Below, one piece after another: positions 1 through 12,460 of a stretch of 64,000 nucleotides of DNA (positions are counted from its first letter, which is position 1; every line of letters starts with the position of its first letter). The notes under the pieces were generated by a model that saw nothing but the letters and a program-made list of their open reading frames with translations, made no database searches and was not told where the DNA came from. This stretch comes from Eubacteriales bacterium (lineage in GTDB: Bacteria; Bacillota; Clostridia; Lachnospirales; Lachnospiraceae), in contig JAUNJG010000001.1 of the NCBI GenBank assembly GCA_030533385.1, forward strand, positions 1-64,000, in the 5' to 3' direction. Position numbers and translations under genes: made by a program.

Positions 1-62
1 GATCTCTTCCCTTTATTTTTTTCTTTTTTGCCAATGATAATTATACTCTAAGATACAAAAAA

Positions 63-129
63 CCGGTTTTTCAGACTCCGGAACCCACTTTCTTTTTTAA
101 AAGCATTTATCCCAAATCTGAAAAACCAG
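63..129 (-). terminator. Rho-independent terminator after eno
   Basis: Read on the minus strand, positions 129-117 pair with 75-63 as a 13-bp stem containing one G-U pair. The loop is large, about 41 nt. Six T follow directly (62-57). It lies 22 bases beyond the enolase stop, so it most likely ends the eno transcript. Confidence 0.7.
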
Positions 130-150
130 TTCATTCTATCTCACAACACT

Positions 151-1479
<1,329 letters not shown>

Positions 1480-1499
1480 TTACTATTGTTTTCCAAGTA

Positions 1500-1637
1500 A
1501 AGCGGACATTTGCAGTCCGCTTCGCTACTTGCTCATGAACGCAGGCTGCTTCGCAGCTTTCAATAGGGGCTTTGCGCCCTCCCACTGAAATAATCGTCCT
1601 CTATCCCCACTTAATGCTTCGCGCATCCGAAGTGGGG
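1500..1637 (-). other. Array of four hairpins upstream of eno
   Basis: Four separate inverted repeats lie in about 140 bp: 1500-1507/1515-1522, 1545-1549/1553-1557, 1567-1570/1576-1579 and 1605-1612/1630-1637. The outer two are perfect 8-bp stems. None is followed by a T-run on the minus strand and I see no clear promoter. It could be a structured eno leader, a small RNA or an intergenic repeat element. Confidence 0.45.
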
Positions 1638-1688
1638 AACTGCTTATTCTGCGTTCAGAGTATGGGAGGAAAAAAGAAAAAATATACA

Positions 1689-2309
1689 TTATTTTTTGCA
1701 GATAGAGATATATTCCTTCACCACACTGACCAGCTTATCATAGCTGGTGCTGGAAGTATTCAGACAAAAATCATAATTTCTGGCATCATTCCATTCTCTT
1801 CCGGTATGATACTTATAGTAATCAGAGCGATATTTATCTCTCTTCTCAATCATTCGGATAATATCCTTTTTAGTTCCTCCATTTTGTTCCATGGTCCTCT
1901 TGATGCAATCTTCTTTGGAGGCATAGAAAAACAGCTTAATGACATTCGGCTCATCTTTCAGGATAAAATCAGCACAGCGTCCGATAATGATGCAGGGCTC
2001 TGTCTTTGCCAGCTCCTTGATGCACTTTGCCTGATAATTAAACAGATTGTCGTCGGAGGTAAACTCCTCGCTCTCCGGCGGAAACACTTCCCCTTTATAT
2101 ATTTTGCTGCTGATTCTAAACAGCGGAAGACTCTTAACCTTCTCATCCACCTCTCCAAACAGCGCCTCGTTGATTCCACTTTGTTCGGAAGCCATTCGGA
2201 GCAATTCTCTGTCATAGCAATGTACTCCCAGCTCCTCAGCCAAAAGCTTTCCCAGCGTTCTTCCCCCGCTTCCATAACTTCTTGCAATCGTTATTACCGT
2301 ATGTTCCAC
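1689..2309 (-). CDS. Cytidylate kinase-like family protein
   Basis: A 206-residue P-loop protein of the AAA_26/cytidylate-kinase-like family. The N-terminal ITIARSYGSGGRTLGK segment is a Walker A variant, followed by YDRELL and a mid-protein IIIGRCADF strand. Members are common in Clostridia but few have a proven substrate, so calling it CMP kinase would overreach. The start is a GTG with AGGTGA 4 bases upstream. It begins 8 bases after livF stops, so it is probably the last gene of the branched-chain amino acid transport operon, although nothing in its sequence links it to transport. Confidence 0.85.
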   Translation of the reverse strand: MEHTVITIARSYGSGGRTLGKLLAEELGVHCYDRELLRMASEQSGINEALFGEVDEKVKSLPLFRISSKIYKGEVFPPESEEFTSDDNLFNYQAKCIKELAKTEPCIIIGRCADFILKDEPNVIKLFFYASKEDCIKRTMEQNGGTKKDIIRMIEKRDKYRSDYYKYHTGREWNDARNYDFCLNTSSTSYDKLVSVVKEYISICKK

Positions 2310-2317
2310 GCTATCAC

Positions 2318-3028
2318 CTACTCTCCCAGATATGCCTTTTTAATTGATTCATTGTTCATCAGCTCTTTGGCATCTCCGCTTAACACGATATTCCCCGTCT
2401 CCAGCACATAAGCCCGGTCGGCAATGGAAAGGGCCTTTTTCGCATTTTGTTCCACGAGGAGCACCGTGGTGCCTGATGCGGATATTTCTTTTATGATGTT
2501 AAAGATCTCTTCCACCAGAATCGGAGAAAGCCCCATGGACGGCTCATCCATCAGGACGATCCTCGGCTTGGACATGAGCGCCCGCCCCATGGCGAGCATC
2601 TGCTGTTCTCCTCCGCTCAGCGTTCCCGCTGACTGATTTTTTCTCTCTTCCAGTCTCGGAAAGCTCTGATAAACTTTTTTGATCGTCTCGTTGATCTCAC
2701 TTTTATCTTTTCTCGTGTAAGCGCCCAGTTTCAGGTTCTCAAACACGGTCAGATTAGCAAAGACTCGCCGTCCTTCCGGCACATGGGCCATTCCCATGGT
2801 AACTATTTTATGTCCCGGAACCTTGGTGATGTCCTCACCCTCAAAAATAATCTGTCCTTTTTTCGCCGGCAGCATTCCCGTGATGGTTTGCAGCGTCGTT
2901 GTCTTTCCCGCTCCGTTGGCGCCAATCAGAGCGATGACCTCCCCCTGATTGACCTGGAAGGAAATTCCTTTGATGGCCTGAATCACACCATAGTATACTT
3001 CCAGGTCCTTTATCTCCAGCATTGCCAT
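2318..3028 (-). CDS. livF: Branched-chain amino acid ABC transporter ATPase LivF
   Basis: One of the two ATPases energising uptake of leucine, isoleucine and valine across the cytoplasmic membrane. The 236-residue protein carries Walker A GANGAGKTT (about residues 36-44), the signature LSGGEQQM, Walker B RIVLMDEPS and a switch histidine region. Its length matches LivF rather than the longer LivG. GGAGG precedes the ATG by about 8 bases. It lies 12 bases after livG and 8 bases before the kinase-like gene in a co-directional operon. Confidence 0.95.
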   Translation of the reverse strand: MAMLEIKDLEVYYGVIQAIKGISFQVNQGEVIALIGANGAGKTTTLQTITGMLPAKKGQIIFEGEDITKVPGHKIVTMGMAHVPEGRRVFANLTVFENLKLGAYTRKDKSEINETIKKVYQSFPRLEERKNQSAGTLSGGEQQMLAMGRALMSKPRIVLMDEPSMGLSPILVEEIFNIIKEISASGTTVLLVEQNAKKALSIADRAYVLETGNIVLSGDAKELMNNESIKKAYLGE

Positions 3029-3040
3029 ACGTTTTTCCTC

Positions 3041-3799
3041 CTATTCTCCAAGATATGCTTTGATAACTTCCGGATTGTTCAGTACCTGACTGGTCTCTCC
3101 CTGGGCGAGAACCTGTCCGAAGTTCAGCACGGTCAGCTCCTCGCAAATGCCGGAAACAAGTTTCATATCATGCTCAATGAGGAGGACGGTCATGTCAAAT
3201 TTATCCCTCACAAAACGGATGGTATCCATCAATTCCTTTGTCTCATTCGGATTCATGCCGGCCGCCGGCTCATCCAAAAGAAGAAGTTTCGGCTCCGTGG
3301 CAAGCGCCCTGGCAATCTCCAGCTTTCTTTGCTCTCCGTAAGGAAGGTTGGAAGAAAGATAGTTCTCTTTTTCTTCCAGCTCAAATACCTTAAGAAGCTC
3401 TCTTGCCCTCTCGTCCATCTCCTTTTCCATCTTTCTGTATTTTGGCAGGCGTAAAATGCCCGTCATCGTAGAGTATTTATAATGATTATGCAGTCCGATT
3501 TTTACATTATCAAGAACGGACTGGTCTTTAAACAGACGGATATTCTGAAAGGTTCGGGCAATTCCGGCCTTGTTGATGTCAATGGTACTCTTTCCGGTAA
3601 TCTCCTCTCCATCCAGACGAATCAATCCCTCATCAGGCTTATACACGCCGGTGAGCAAATTAAAAATCGTCGTTTTTCCTGCTCCGTTTGGCCCGATCAG
3701 TCCGTAAAGCTGCCCTTTTTCAATCTGAACTTCAAAACCGTCCACCGCTCTCAGACCTCCGAAGGAGATACCTAAATTCTTTACTTCCAGCATTGCCAT
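3041..3799 (-). CDS. livG: Branched-chain amino acid ABC transporter ATPase LivG
   Basis: Second ATPase of the LIV transporter, 252 residues. Walker A is GPNGAGKTT, the signature region reads LPYGEQRKLEIARAL (the usual LIV variant of LSGGQ), Walker B is LLLLDEPAAGM, and the C-terminus has the BCA_ABC_TP tail ending near VIKAYLG. The order livH-livM-livG-livF is the classic one. The start codon lies 2 bases beyond the livM stop, so translation is probably coupled. Confidence 0.95.
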   Translation of the reverse strand: MAMLEVKNLGISFGGLRAVDGFEVQIEKGQLYGLIGPNGAGKTTIFNLLTGVYKPDEGLIRLDGEEITGKSTIDINKAGIARTFQNIRLFKDQSVLDNVKIGLHNHYKYSTMTGILRLPKYRKMEKEMDERARELLKVFELEEKENYLSSNLPYGEQRKLEIARALATEPKLLLLDEPAAGMNPNETKELMDTIRFVRDKFDMTVLLIEHDMKLVSGICEELTVLNFGQVLAQGETSQVLNNPEVIKAYLGE

Positions 3800-3801
3800 A
3801 A

Positions 3802-4881
3802 TTACTGTACCTCCTCTGTATTTTTATGAAACAGCCTTTTCAGGGAAAATCTCTGTCTCCATTCAATGGCCTTTGGCGCCCAGTTAAAGAGCATCATAAT
3901 AATCAGCACTATCGCATAAATCAACATTCGATAATCCGCCAGTCCTCGAAGTACTTCCGGAAGCATGGTGAGAACCACTGCGGCGATGATGGAACCTCGG
4001 AAGCTTCCGATACCTCCGAGAACCACGAACACAAGAATCATGATGGACATATTGTATCCAAAGTTGGCCGGGAGTGCGATCAGAGTGGACAGGTTATGAG
4101 CATACAGCACACCGCCCGCACCGGCAATGGCCGCAGAAATACTAAAAGCCATCAGCTTATACTTTGTAATGTTGATCCCCACGGATTCCGCCGCAATCCT
4201 GTTATCACGGATGGCCATAATCGCCCGTCCGCTTCGAGAATTTACCAGATGGAACACTACCACCAGACTGATCAACAAAATGATCACGCCGATCAAGAAA
4301 GTAGATTGATGTGGCGTTCCCGTAATACCTTTTGCTCCGTCGACGATCATCTCCCCGTCCTCTCCCAGATTCAGGGATGCCTTATCCTTAAAAGAGAGGT
4401 GGAGACCTGCGCTGTCCCTGCCCACATACATCACGTTGATGACGTTTTTGATGATCTCTCCGAAGGCGAGGGTGACAATGGCAAGATAATCGCCCCTGAG
4501 GCGCAGAACCGGAATACCGATGAGATATCCAAAGGCGGCTGCCACCAGCGTTCCGATCACGATGGCCAAAAGAAAGCGAAGCGTCTCATTCATCCCCGAC
4601 GGCACCATGTATTTCGTAAAAAACGCACTGGAAAAGGCACCCACGCACATGAAGCCGGCGTGTCCAAGACTCAGCTCTCCCAGATATCCGACGCAGAGGT
4701 TCAGACCGACTGCCACAATGGAATAAGTGCAAAGCGGAACCAGCAGTCCCTGCATGAGGCTGGACATCATGCCGCCGGACACCATAAACTGCACGACCGC
4801 AAAAACGAGAATCACCATCGCATAAGTAATAAAATTACTTTTCGTTGACTTTTTCATATTTTTTATATTTAACTTTTTCAT
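3802..4881 (-). CDS. livM: Branched-chain amino acid ABC transporter permease LivM
   Basis: Inner-membrane permease of the LIV system, 359 residues from the chosen start, with about nine to ten hydrophobic segments and the conserved GYLGELSLGHAGFM and LRLRGDYLAIVTLAFGEI regions. The reading frame is open back to 4923 and would overlap livH; I chose 4881 because AGGTG lies about 10 bases upstream and the overlap disappears. Its partner permease LivH ends 13 bases upstream. The N-terminus is unusually lysine-rich before the first membrane segment. Confidence 0.93.
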   Translation of the reverse strand: MKKLNIKNMKKSTKSNFITYAMVILVFAVVQFMVSGGMMSSLMQGLLVPLCTYSIVAVGLNLCVGYLGELSLGHAGFMCVGAFSSAFFTKYMVPSGMNETLRFLLAIVIGTLVAAAFGYLIGIPVLRLRGDYLAIVTLAFGEIIKNVINVMYVGRDSAGLHLSFKDKASLNLGEDGEMIVDGAKGITGTPHQSTFLIGVIILLISLVVVFHLVNSRSGRAIMAIRDNRIAAESVGINITKYKLMAFSISAAIAGAGGVLYAHNLSTLIALPANFGYNMSIMILVFVVLGGIGSFRGSIIAAVVLTMLPEVLRGLADYRMLIYAIVLIIMMLFNWAPKAIEWRQRFSLKRLFHKNTEEVQ

Positions 4882-4894
4882 ATAGCAACAGCAC

Positions 4895-5776
4895 CTACAC
4901 TTTCTCATGAACCGGTTTGCCAAGAATTCCGGTAGGTTTGATTAACAGTACCAGGATGAGCACGGCGAACACGATGGCATCCGACAACTGAGAAGAAATG
5001 TACGCCCTTCCCAAAATCTCAATGACGCCAAGGAGAATGCCGCCGATGAACGCTCCCGGAATCGAACCGATTCCCCCAAATACCGCCGCCGTAAACGCCT
5101 TGATGCCAGGCATAGATCCGGTATAAGGAGACAAGGTCGGATAAGCGGAGCAAAGAAGCACGCCGGCAATGGCGGCAAGCCCCGAACCAATGGCAAACGT
5201 CAGCGATATCGTGCGGTTGACATTCACTCCCATAAGCTGTGCCGCATCCTTGTCTTCCGACACCGCCAGCATAGCCTGGCCGGACTTTGATTTTTTAATG
5301 AAAGCCATCAGGGCAAGAATAATCACAAGACAGACGCTCACCGTCACAATGGTAACGCCGGAAATGACCAGTTTCCCTTCCGCCAGACGAACCGGCTCCA
5401 TATTCACAATGGACGTAAAAGACTTGGTATCCGCCCCAAAAATAATTAACGCCAGATTCTGCAAAAAATAGCTGACACCGATTGCCGTTATCAAAACGGC
5501 CAAAGGAGTTGCCTTTCTCAATGGTTTGTAGGCGATCTTCTCAATGAGTACACCGAGAATCGTACAGCCTGCGATTGCAGCCAGAAGGCTGATCCATGGA
5601 TTCATATTCATGCTCGTCATCATCGTAAACACAAAATAGCATCCAATCATAATGACATCACCGTGGGCAAAATTCAGCATTTTTGCAATACCATATACCA
5701 TGGTATATCCGAGGGCAATGATCGCATAGATACTCCCCAGGCTGATGCCGTTTACCAAATAGGATATAAAACTCAT
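4895..5776 (-). CDS. livH: Branched-chain amino acid ABC transporter permease LivH
   Basis: 293-residue membrane permease with the LivH hallmarks: an N-terminal NGISLGSIYAIIALGYTMVYGI stretch (in two parts), LNFAHGD soon after, and GSMPGIKAFTAAVFGGIGS in the C-terminal half. GAGGTGG lies a few bases before the ATG. It forms the membrane channel with LivM. A hairpin about 245 bases upstream separates it from the binding-protein gene. Confidence 0.95.
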   Translation of the reverse strand: MSFISYLVNGISLGSIYAIIALGYTMVYGIAKMLNFAHGDVIMIGCYFVFTMMTSMNMNPWISLLAAIAGCTILGVLIEKIAYKPLRKATPLAVLITAIGVSYFLQNLALIIFGADTKSFTSIVNMEPVRLAEGKLVISGVTIVTVSVCLVIILALMAFIKKSKSGQAMLAVSEDKDAAQLMGVNVNRTISLTFAIGSGLAAIAGVLLCSAYPTLSPYTGSMPGIKAFTAAVFGGIGSIPGAFIGGILLGVIEILGRAYISSQLSDAIVFAVLILVLLIKPTGILGKPVHEKV

Positions 5777-6085
5777 CTCTCCACCTCTTTTTTCTTTGTA
5801 AAATTATCATGCGTGAGCATAGGGGTTGCTCCTGTCTGCTCATTTCCTTCCATGTTGAGAAGCCTACAAGCATTCGGAAATGTATAATAGTTTCCCAAAA
5901 CGGCTCGGCACCACAGCCACCATCGCCGCATTATACCCTTCCAAACGCCTGTCTGACCTTAAATCAAGCAGGGAAAATCATACAGACGCAATGCCGCCTG
6001 CCGAACTTGTCACAATGAAAGAAGGACTGCCTTCTGGCAGCCCTTCTCTGGGCCTATCAAAGACAAACTGTCTGATATCTCCCTT
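5777..6085. other. livK-livH intergenic region, 309 bp
   Basis: No convincing gene is present. Its one clear element is the hairpin at 6020-6047, listed separately. The remainder shows no clear promoter or riboswitch. Confidence 0.6.
6020..6047 (-). terminator. Hairpin between binding-protein gene and livH
   Basis: Positions 6020-6031 and 6036-6047 form a 12-bp stem with one mismatch and a 4-base loop. On the minus strand it is followed by a modest T-rich stretch (TTTCATTG). It lies 39 bases past the binding-protein stop and would reduce read-through into livHMGF. This fits the common need for more binding protein than permease. Confidence 0.55.
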
Positions 6086-7249
6086 TTATTCCATTCCTAC
6101 ATATGCACCGTTCTGAATCACAACAGCCTTCGGAGCTTTGCTCACTTCACCGGTTGCTTCCCATGTCAGCTCATCACCGGTAAGACCATTGACGGTAATC
6201 TCCGTCATAGCCGCCTTCAGAGCGTCACAGGTAGAAGATGCATCCATATCCGGTGTCACACCGGCATGTTCGATGGCCGCCTTGATGGTATAGATACTGT
6301 CATAACCATCTGCTGCGAACTGGTTCGGAGTCTCTCCGTATTTTTCCTGGTAGCTTGTGACAAAGTTCACGGTCGCCTCATCCTGCGCATCAGCGGCAAA
6401 CGGTGTCAGAAGCATAACGCCCTCCGCCAGGGATGTGTCAAAGTTTTCCACGGTAAGAAGGCCGTCCAGACCGTCCACACCAAAGAAAGTAGGGGCATAT
6501 CCCATCGTATCTGCCTGTTTTAAGATGATGGAAGCCTCCTGATAGTAAATCGGCAGGAACACAAGGTCAGCGCCTGCATCCTGCGCCTTCTGAAGCTGTG
6601 TCTGGAAATCTGTCTTGGAATCTGCGGTAAACGCCTCCACGGACACTACGTTCAGGTTCTGTGTCTTTGCTTCCTCTACGAACTTTTCTTCGATGCCTGA
6701 AGAATATACGTCAGAGCTGTCGTAGATGATGGCAATCTTTTCTGCCAGATTGTTCTGTGCAATATACTGGGCAGATGCGATACCCTGGTTAGGGTCTGTG
6801 AAACATACCTGGAAGGCATTGTCGTTCACAATGACATCTGTGGAAGATGCAGATGGAGTCAACTGGAACATATTATCCTGTGCCGTTTTATCTGCCACTG
6901 CGATACATGGACCTGTCGTCACAGTTCCATAAAGAATCTGCATACCCCAGTCTTTCAATGTATTGTAAGCATTGACAGACTTCTCTGCATCGTGCTGGTC
7001 ATCCTGGAAATTGTACTCGATTGGAACACCGTTGATACCGCCGGCCGCATTAATCTCGTCAACGGCAATCTGTGCGCCATTTTTTGCGGCATTACCATAA
7101 ATCGCTGCAGCGCCGGTCGTCGGTCCAATACCTCCGATATAAAATGCATCCGCACTCTTTTTCTCTTCTTTTTCTCCGCCTCCGCTACATCCAGCCAGAC
7201 TTCCCACAGCCAGGACACCGACCATCATCGCAGTCAATAACTTTTTCAT
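6086..7249 (-). CDS. Branched-chain amino acid ABC transporter substrate-binding lipoprotein
   Basis: 387-residue extracellular solute receptor of the LivJ/LivK (Peripla_BP_6) family. The signal peptide ends in a lipobox LAGC at about residues 18-21, followed by a Gly/Glu/Lys linker. The mature part begins IGGIGPTTGAAAIYG, typical of this family. GAGGAG lies 5 bases before the ATG at 7249; an upstream in-frame codon at 7294 lacks a site and would bury the signal peptide. It captures branched-chain amino acids, or a related ligand, and delivers them to LivHM. A sigma-A promoter and an attenuator-like hairpin precede it. Confidence 0.95.
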   Translation of the reverse strand: MKKLLTAMMVGVLAVGSLAGCSGGGEKEEKKSADAFYIGGIGPTTGAAAIYGNAAKNGAQIAVDEINAAGGINGVPIEYNFQDDQHDAEKSVNAYNTLKDWGMQILYGTVTTGPCIAVADKTAQDNMFQLTPSASSTDVIVNDNAFQVCFTDPNQGIASAQYIAQNNLAEKIAIIYDSSDVYSSGIEEKFVEEAKTQNLNVVSVEAFTADSKTDFQTQLQKAQDAGADLVFLPIYYQEASIILKQADTMGYAPTFFGVDGLDGLLTVENFDTSLAEGVMLLTPFAADAQDEATVNFVTSYQEKYGETPNQFAADGYDSIYTIKAAIEHAGVTPDMDASSTCDALKAAMTEITVNGLTGDELTWEATGEVSKAPKAVVIQNGAYVGME

Positions 7250-7283
7250 TGTTTCTCCTCCTTCTATATAGTTTGCTATATGG

Positions 7284-7322
7284 AAAAAGGACATTCCCCC
7301 ATATATTGTTCGGAACGTCCTT
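7284..7322 (-). promoter_or_regulatory. Attenuator-like hairpin in livK leader
   Basis: Between the promoter and the binding-protein start, positions 7322-7312 and 7297-7287 (minus-strand order) form an 11-bp stem with one G-U pair and a 14-base loop. Five T follow at once. This is a textbook intrinsic terminator placed inside the 5' leader, so expression may be attenuated. I see no T-box or known riboswitch features. Confidence 0.55.
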
Positions 7323-7335
7323 ATTCCTTCTTTCG

Positions 7336-7364
7336 ATTTTACTACATAATCCTTACAAAAGCAA
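7336..7364 (-). promoter_or_regulatory. Sigma-A-type promoter for the LIV operon
   Basis: On the minus strand, -35 TTGCTT (7364-7359), a 17-base spacer and -10 TAAAAT (7341-7336). It lies about 87 bases upstream of the binding-protein start, with a hairpin in between. Confidence 0.6.
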
Positions 7365-7620
7365 CATATTTTTCTCGGAAGCAGAGAGCTTGTAAAAATC
7401 GAAGTACCGTTTTCCCCACATTTTCATCTGCTGAATTTTACAGAAGCCACATCGGCAACCCCAAACCAGGATATCCATAAACATCTGCTCCCAGAGGCAA
7501 CAGATAAGAGACACTTCATATACTGATTAAGAGAATTGCCACAGTGGAATCGCTTTGCTTCTTTGTGGCTTCTATCAGATTAGATGATATAAAAGAGTTT
7601 CGCAAAGGAGGTAAAACAGA

Positions 7621-9709
<2,089 letters not shown>

Positions 9710-9773
9710 GATAACTTCTTTATTTTATACGCACTCCTGATAAATGCACTATAAAAACAGGCACAACAAAAAA

Positions 9774-9825
9774 GGAGGCTGTCATCCTGCAAACTCATCA
9801 CTGCACCGACAGCTTCCTTCTTTTC
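9774..9825 (+). terminator. Bidirectional terminator
   Basis: 9774-9783 pairs with 9808-9817 (10 bp, one G-U) around a 24-base loop. T-rich sequence follows on the plus strand, and a run of six T follows on the minus strand. It can serve both the collagen-like gene and the convergent exonuclease gene. Confidence 0.6.
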
Positions 9826-9914
9826 ATGCTGTAAAACCGAACAATTACGACCAAGTCCTTCTCTCCTTCTCACAGGAGAATAAACCGACTCCTGCCGATT
9901 TCCCATACACCTTT

Positions 9915-10775
9915 TCATTCTTCCAGCTCGGGAAAATGCTTATTTTCTTTTCCCATAAGACTTAAAATATCATCACAAAACGCCCCCACTTCCACGGGAA
10001 CCTTCCCTTCTTTATTTTTGTAAACCTGAATGAGCAGCTCCATATATCGTTCCGAAAGAACTTGCAGCTCTGCGAATCCAGAAGATTTTTTTTGTCTGTC
10101 CAACTCCTCCGGCAGCTTTTTAAACCTTCGGTACTGATGATACACGTCTCTCTTTCGCACGAATTCTTCCATGTTATCCGCCGCTTTTTTATCATAGTTT
10201 CCCTGGACGCAACATTTTGCCACTCGATATAAATCCATGGCGTCATCCAGGGCATTGTGGGCAGTGTGATGTTCCATGCCGCAAATATATTTCATGTCGG
10301 ACAGACTCAGCGTCATACCCCTATCAAAAACCTTTCGGGTAAGCCGCTTCGTGATATCCTTCATCATGATGCCGATCTTTCTGTATTTTCTTGGCACCGA
10401 CTTATGATTGGCATCCATATCATGTAAAATCGTATGGGCATCGTTTCCCCATGTATAAATTTCTCTCACCGGATAACTCTGAAACAATTGACACAGTTCC
10501 TGAAAAACGACCGAATAAGACGGCGCCGCATCGATTTCCTCCTGGGTCAATCCGGTCAGTTTTTTGCAATATCTTGTTAGCTTTTTATTGTAAAGCGGAC
10601 AAATCGGTGAATAGTAAGTTCTCACCAGTCGAAAATTTCTATCACAAAGGACCACCCCCACCGACAATATCTCCCCGCTATGGCTTCGGTCAAAAGAAGA
10701 ATCCGATTCCATGTAGCAGGTGTATTCTGCATCAAAAAAAGCATAATAAAATTTCTTTTTCGTCGTATTGCTCAC
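9915..10775 (-). CDS. DEDDh-type 3'-5' exonuclease domain protein
   Basis: 286 residues. The N-terminal half is an RNase T/DNA polymerase III epsilon-type exonuclease: the first metal-binding acidic pair is in FFDAEYTCYME, a conserved GLTQEEIDAAPS helix follows, then WGNDAHTIL, and the terminal HNALDDAMD supplies the catalytic His and Asp. The C-terminal ~90 residues have no motif I recognise. The substrate (DNA or RNA) cannot be told from sequence; the KapD/inhibitor-of-KinA-like exonucleases are similar. Start choice is uncertain: GTG at 10775 and TTG at 10808 each have GGAG about 8 bases upstream. The gene lies 116 bases after the methionine aminopeptidase gene. Confidence 0.82.
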   Translation of the reverse strand: MSNTTKKKFYYAFFDAEYTCYMESDSSFDRSHSGEILSVGVVLCDRNFRLVRTYYSPICPLYNKKLTRYCKKLTGLTQEEIDAAPSYSVVFQELCQLFQSYPVREIYTWGNDAHTILHDMDANHKSVPRKYRKIGIMMKDITKRLTRKVFDRGMTLSLSDMKYICGMEHHTAHNALDDAMDLYRVAKCCVQGNYDKKAADNMEEFVRKRDVYHQYRRFKKLPEELDRQKKSSGFAELQVLSERYMELLIQVYKNKEGKVPVEVGAFCDDILSLMGKENKHFPELEE

Positions 10776-10891
10776 TGTTTTGTCTCTCCGTCTTTTGCTG
10801 TTGTTCAAAAAATTTCTCCGCCGTTGTACTGTGGCCTATTCCTTCCATAATCCAAGATCTGACTTTACTCTGAAATCTAACTTTTCATCAT

Positions 10892-11761
<870 letters not shown>

Positions 11762-12034
11762 TCTGTGACCTCCTGTCATTCTGCCACCGTCCACGTCCGC
11801 CTATTCTGAACATCCGAACATATCTGCGGCAATCTGTCTTCGTCTCCCAAAGAAAAAGGTGGCAGCCATCTTCTATGTAATATATCTTAAACCATACTTT
11901 TCTCTCTGTACGGCTTTCCTTTTTACCCGCACATCTACTGCGCCGCAAAAAAACGCCAACGAATGGATTATATACGATTTTTACAAAAATGACAAGGAGG
12001 GCCTGACTCAGCCACACCTACAGGCCTGACTCAG

Positions 12035-12460
12035 CTACACCTGTTTTAAAAGTTCCAGGACAGATTGTACGATTTCCGGGCAAAAATCCATCAGAAGATT
12101 TTCTTTTATAATTTCTTCCAACCCCTCCGGCTTTGCAATATCATGTCCCAGCAAATGTTTGCAGGTACACCCACCATACTTTTCTTAAAACAAATGAAAA
12201 AATTGCTCTCTTTTTTCATTTAAGACTTCCTTTTGCTCCAAATCCTGTCGCCTTTCATGACCGTATTTCATGCCCAGGACAAGCATCGCTCCCACAACAG
12301 CCCCGCGCGTCTCTCCCTGTCCCATTCCGCCTCCAAATGCCGCCGCTATTTTATAAGCCATTTCCCGGGATATCCCCAATTCTTTGGCATATTGTTCAAG
12401 CACCACCTGGGAACAGTCAATCCCTTCCATAAATAATTGTTTTATCTGTTCTTTTTGCAT
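12035..12460 (-). pseudogene. C_GCAxxG_C_C family redox protein interrupted by in-frame stop
   Basis: Codons 1-91 (12460-12185) encode the N-terminal part of a C_GCAxxG_C_C family protein: EGIDCSQ, then AAAFGGGMGQGETRG, then GMKYG. A TAA at 12187-12185 stops translation, but the same frame continues for 49 more codons with the family's C-terminal hallmarks (EKYGGCTCKHLLGHD and DFCPEIV) to a TAG at 12035. The full 141-residue product would have normal family length. The usual Cys in the GETCG motif is Arg here. The ATG at 12460 overlaps the TGA of the VTT gene and has GGAGG 9 bases upstream, so a truncated 91-residue protein could still be made. Sequencing error is an alternative. Confidence 0.82.

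Larger units (their letters stand above)
7250..7620. other. Divergent intergenic region, 371 bp
   Basis: Lies between the binding-protein gene (minus) and the glycosyltransferase gene (plus). It holds the minus-strand promoter at 7336-7364 and leader hairpin at 7284-7322. On the plus side a strong AAAGGAGG site lies 9 bases before the ATG at 7621; I could not assign a convincing vegetative promoter to that gene. Confidence 0.6.
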
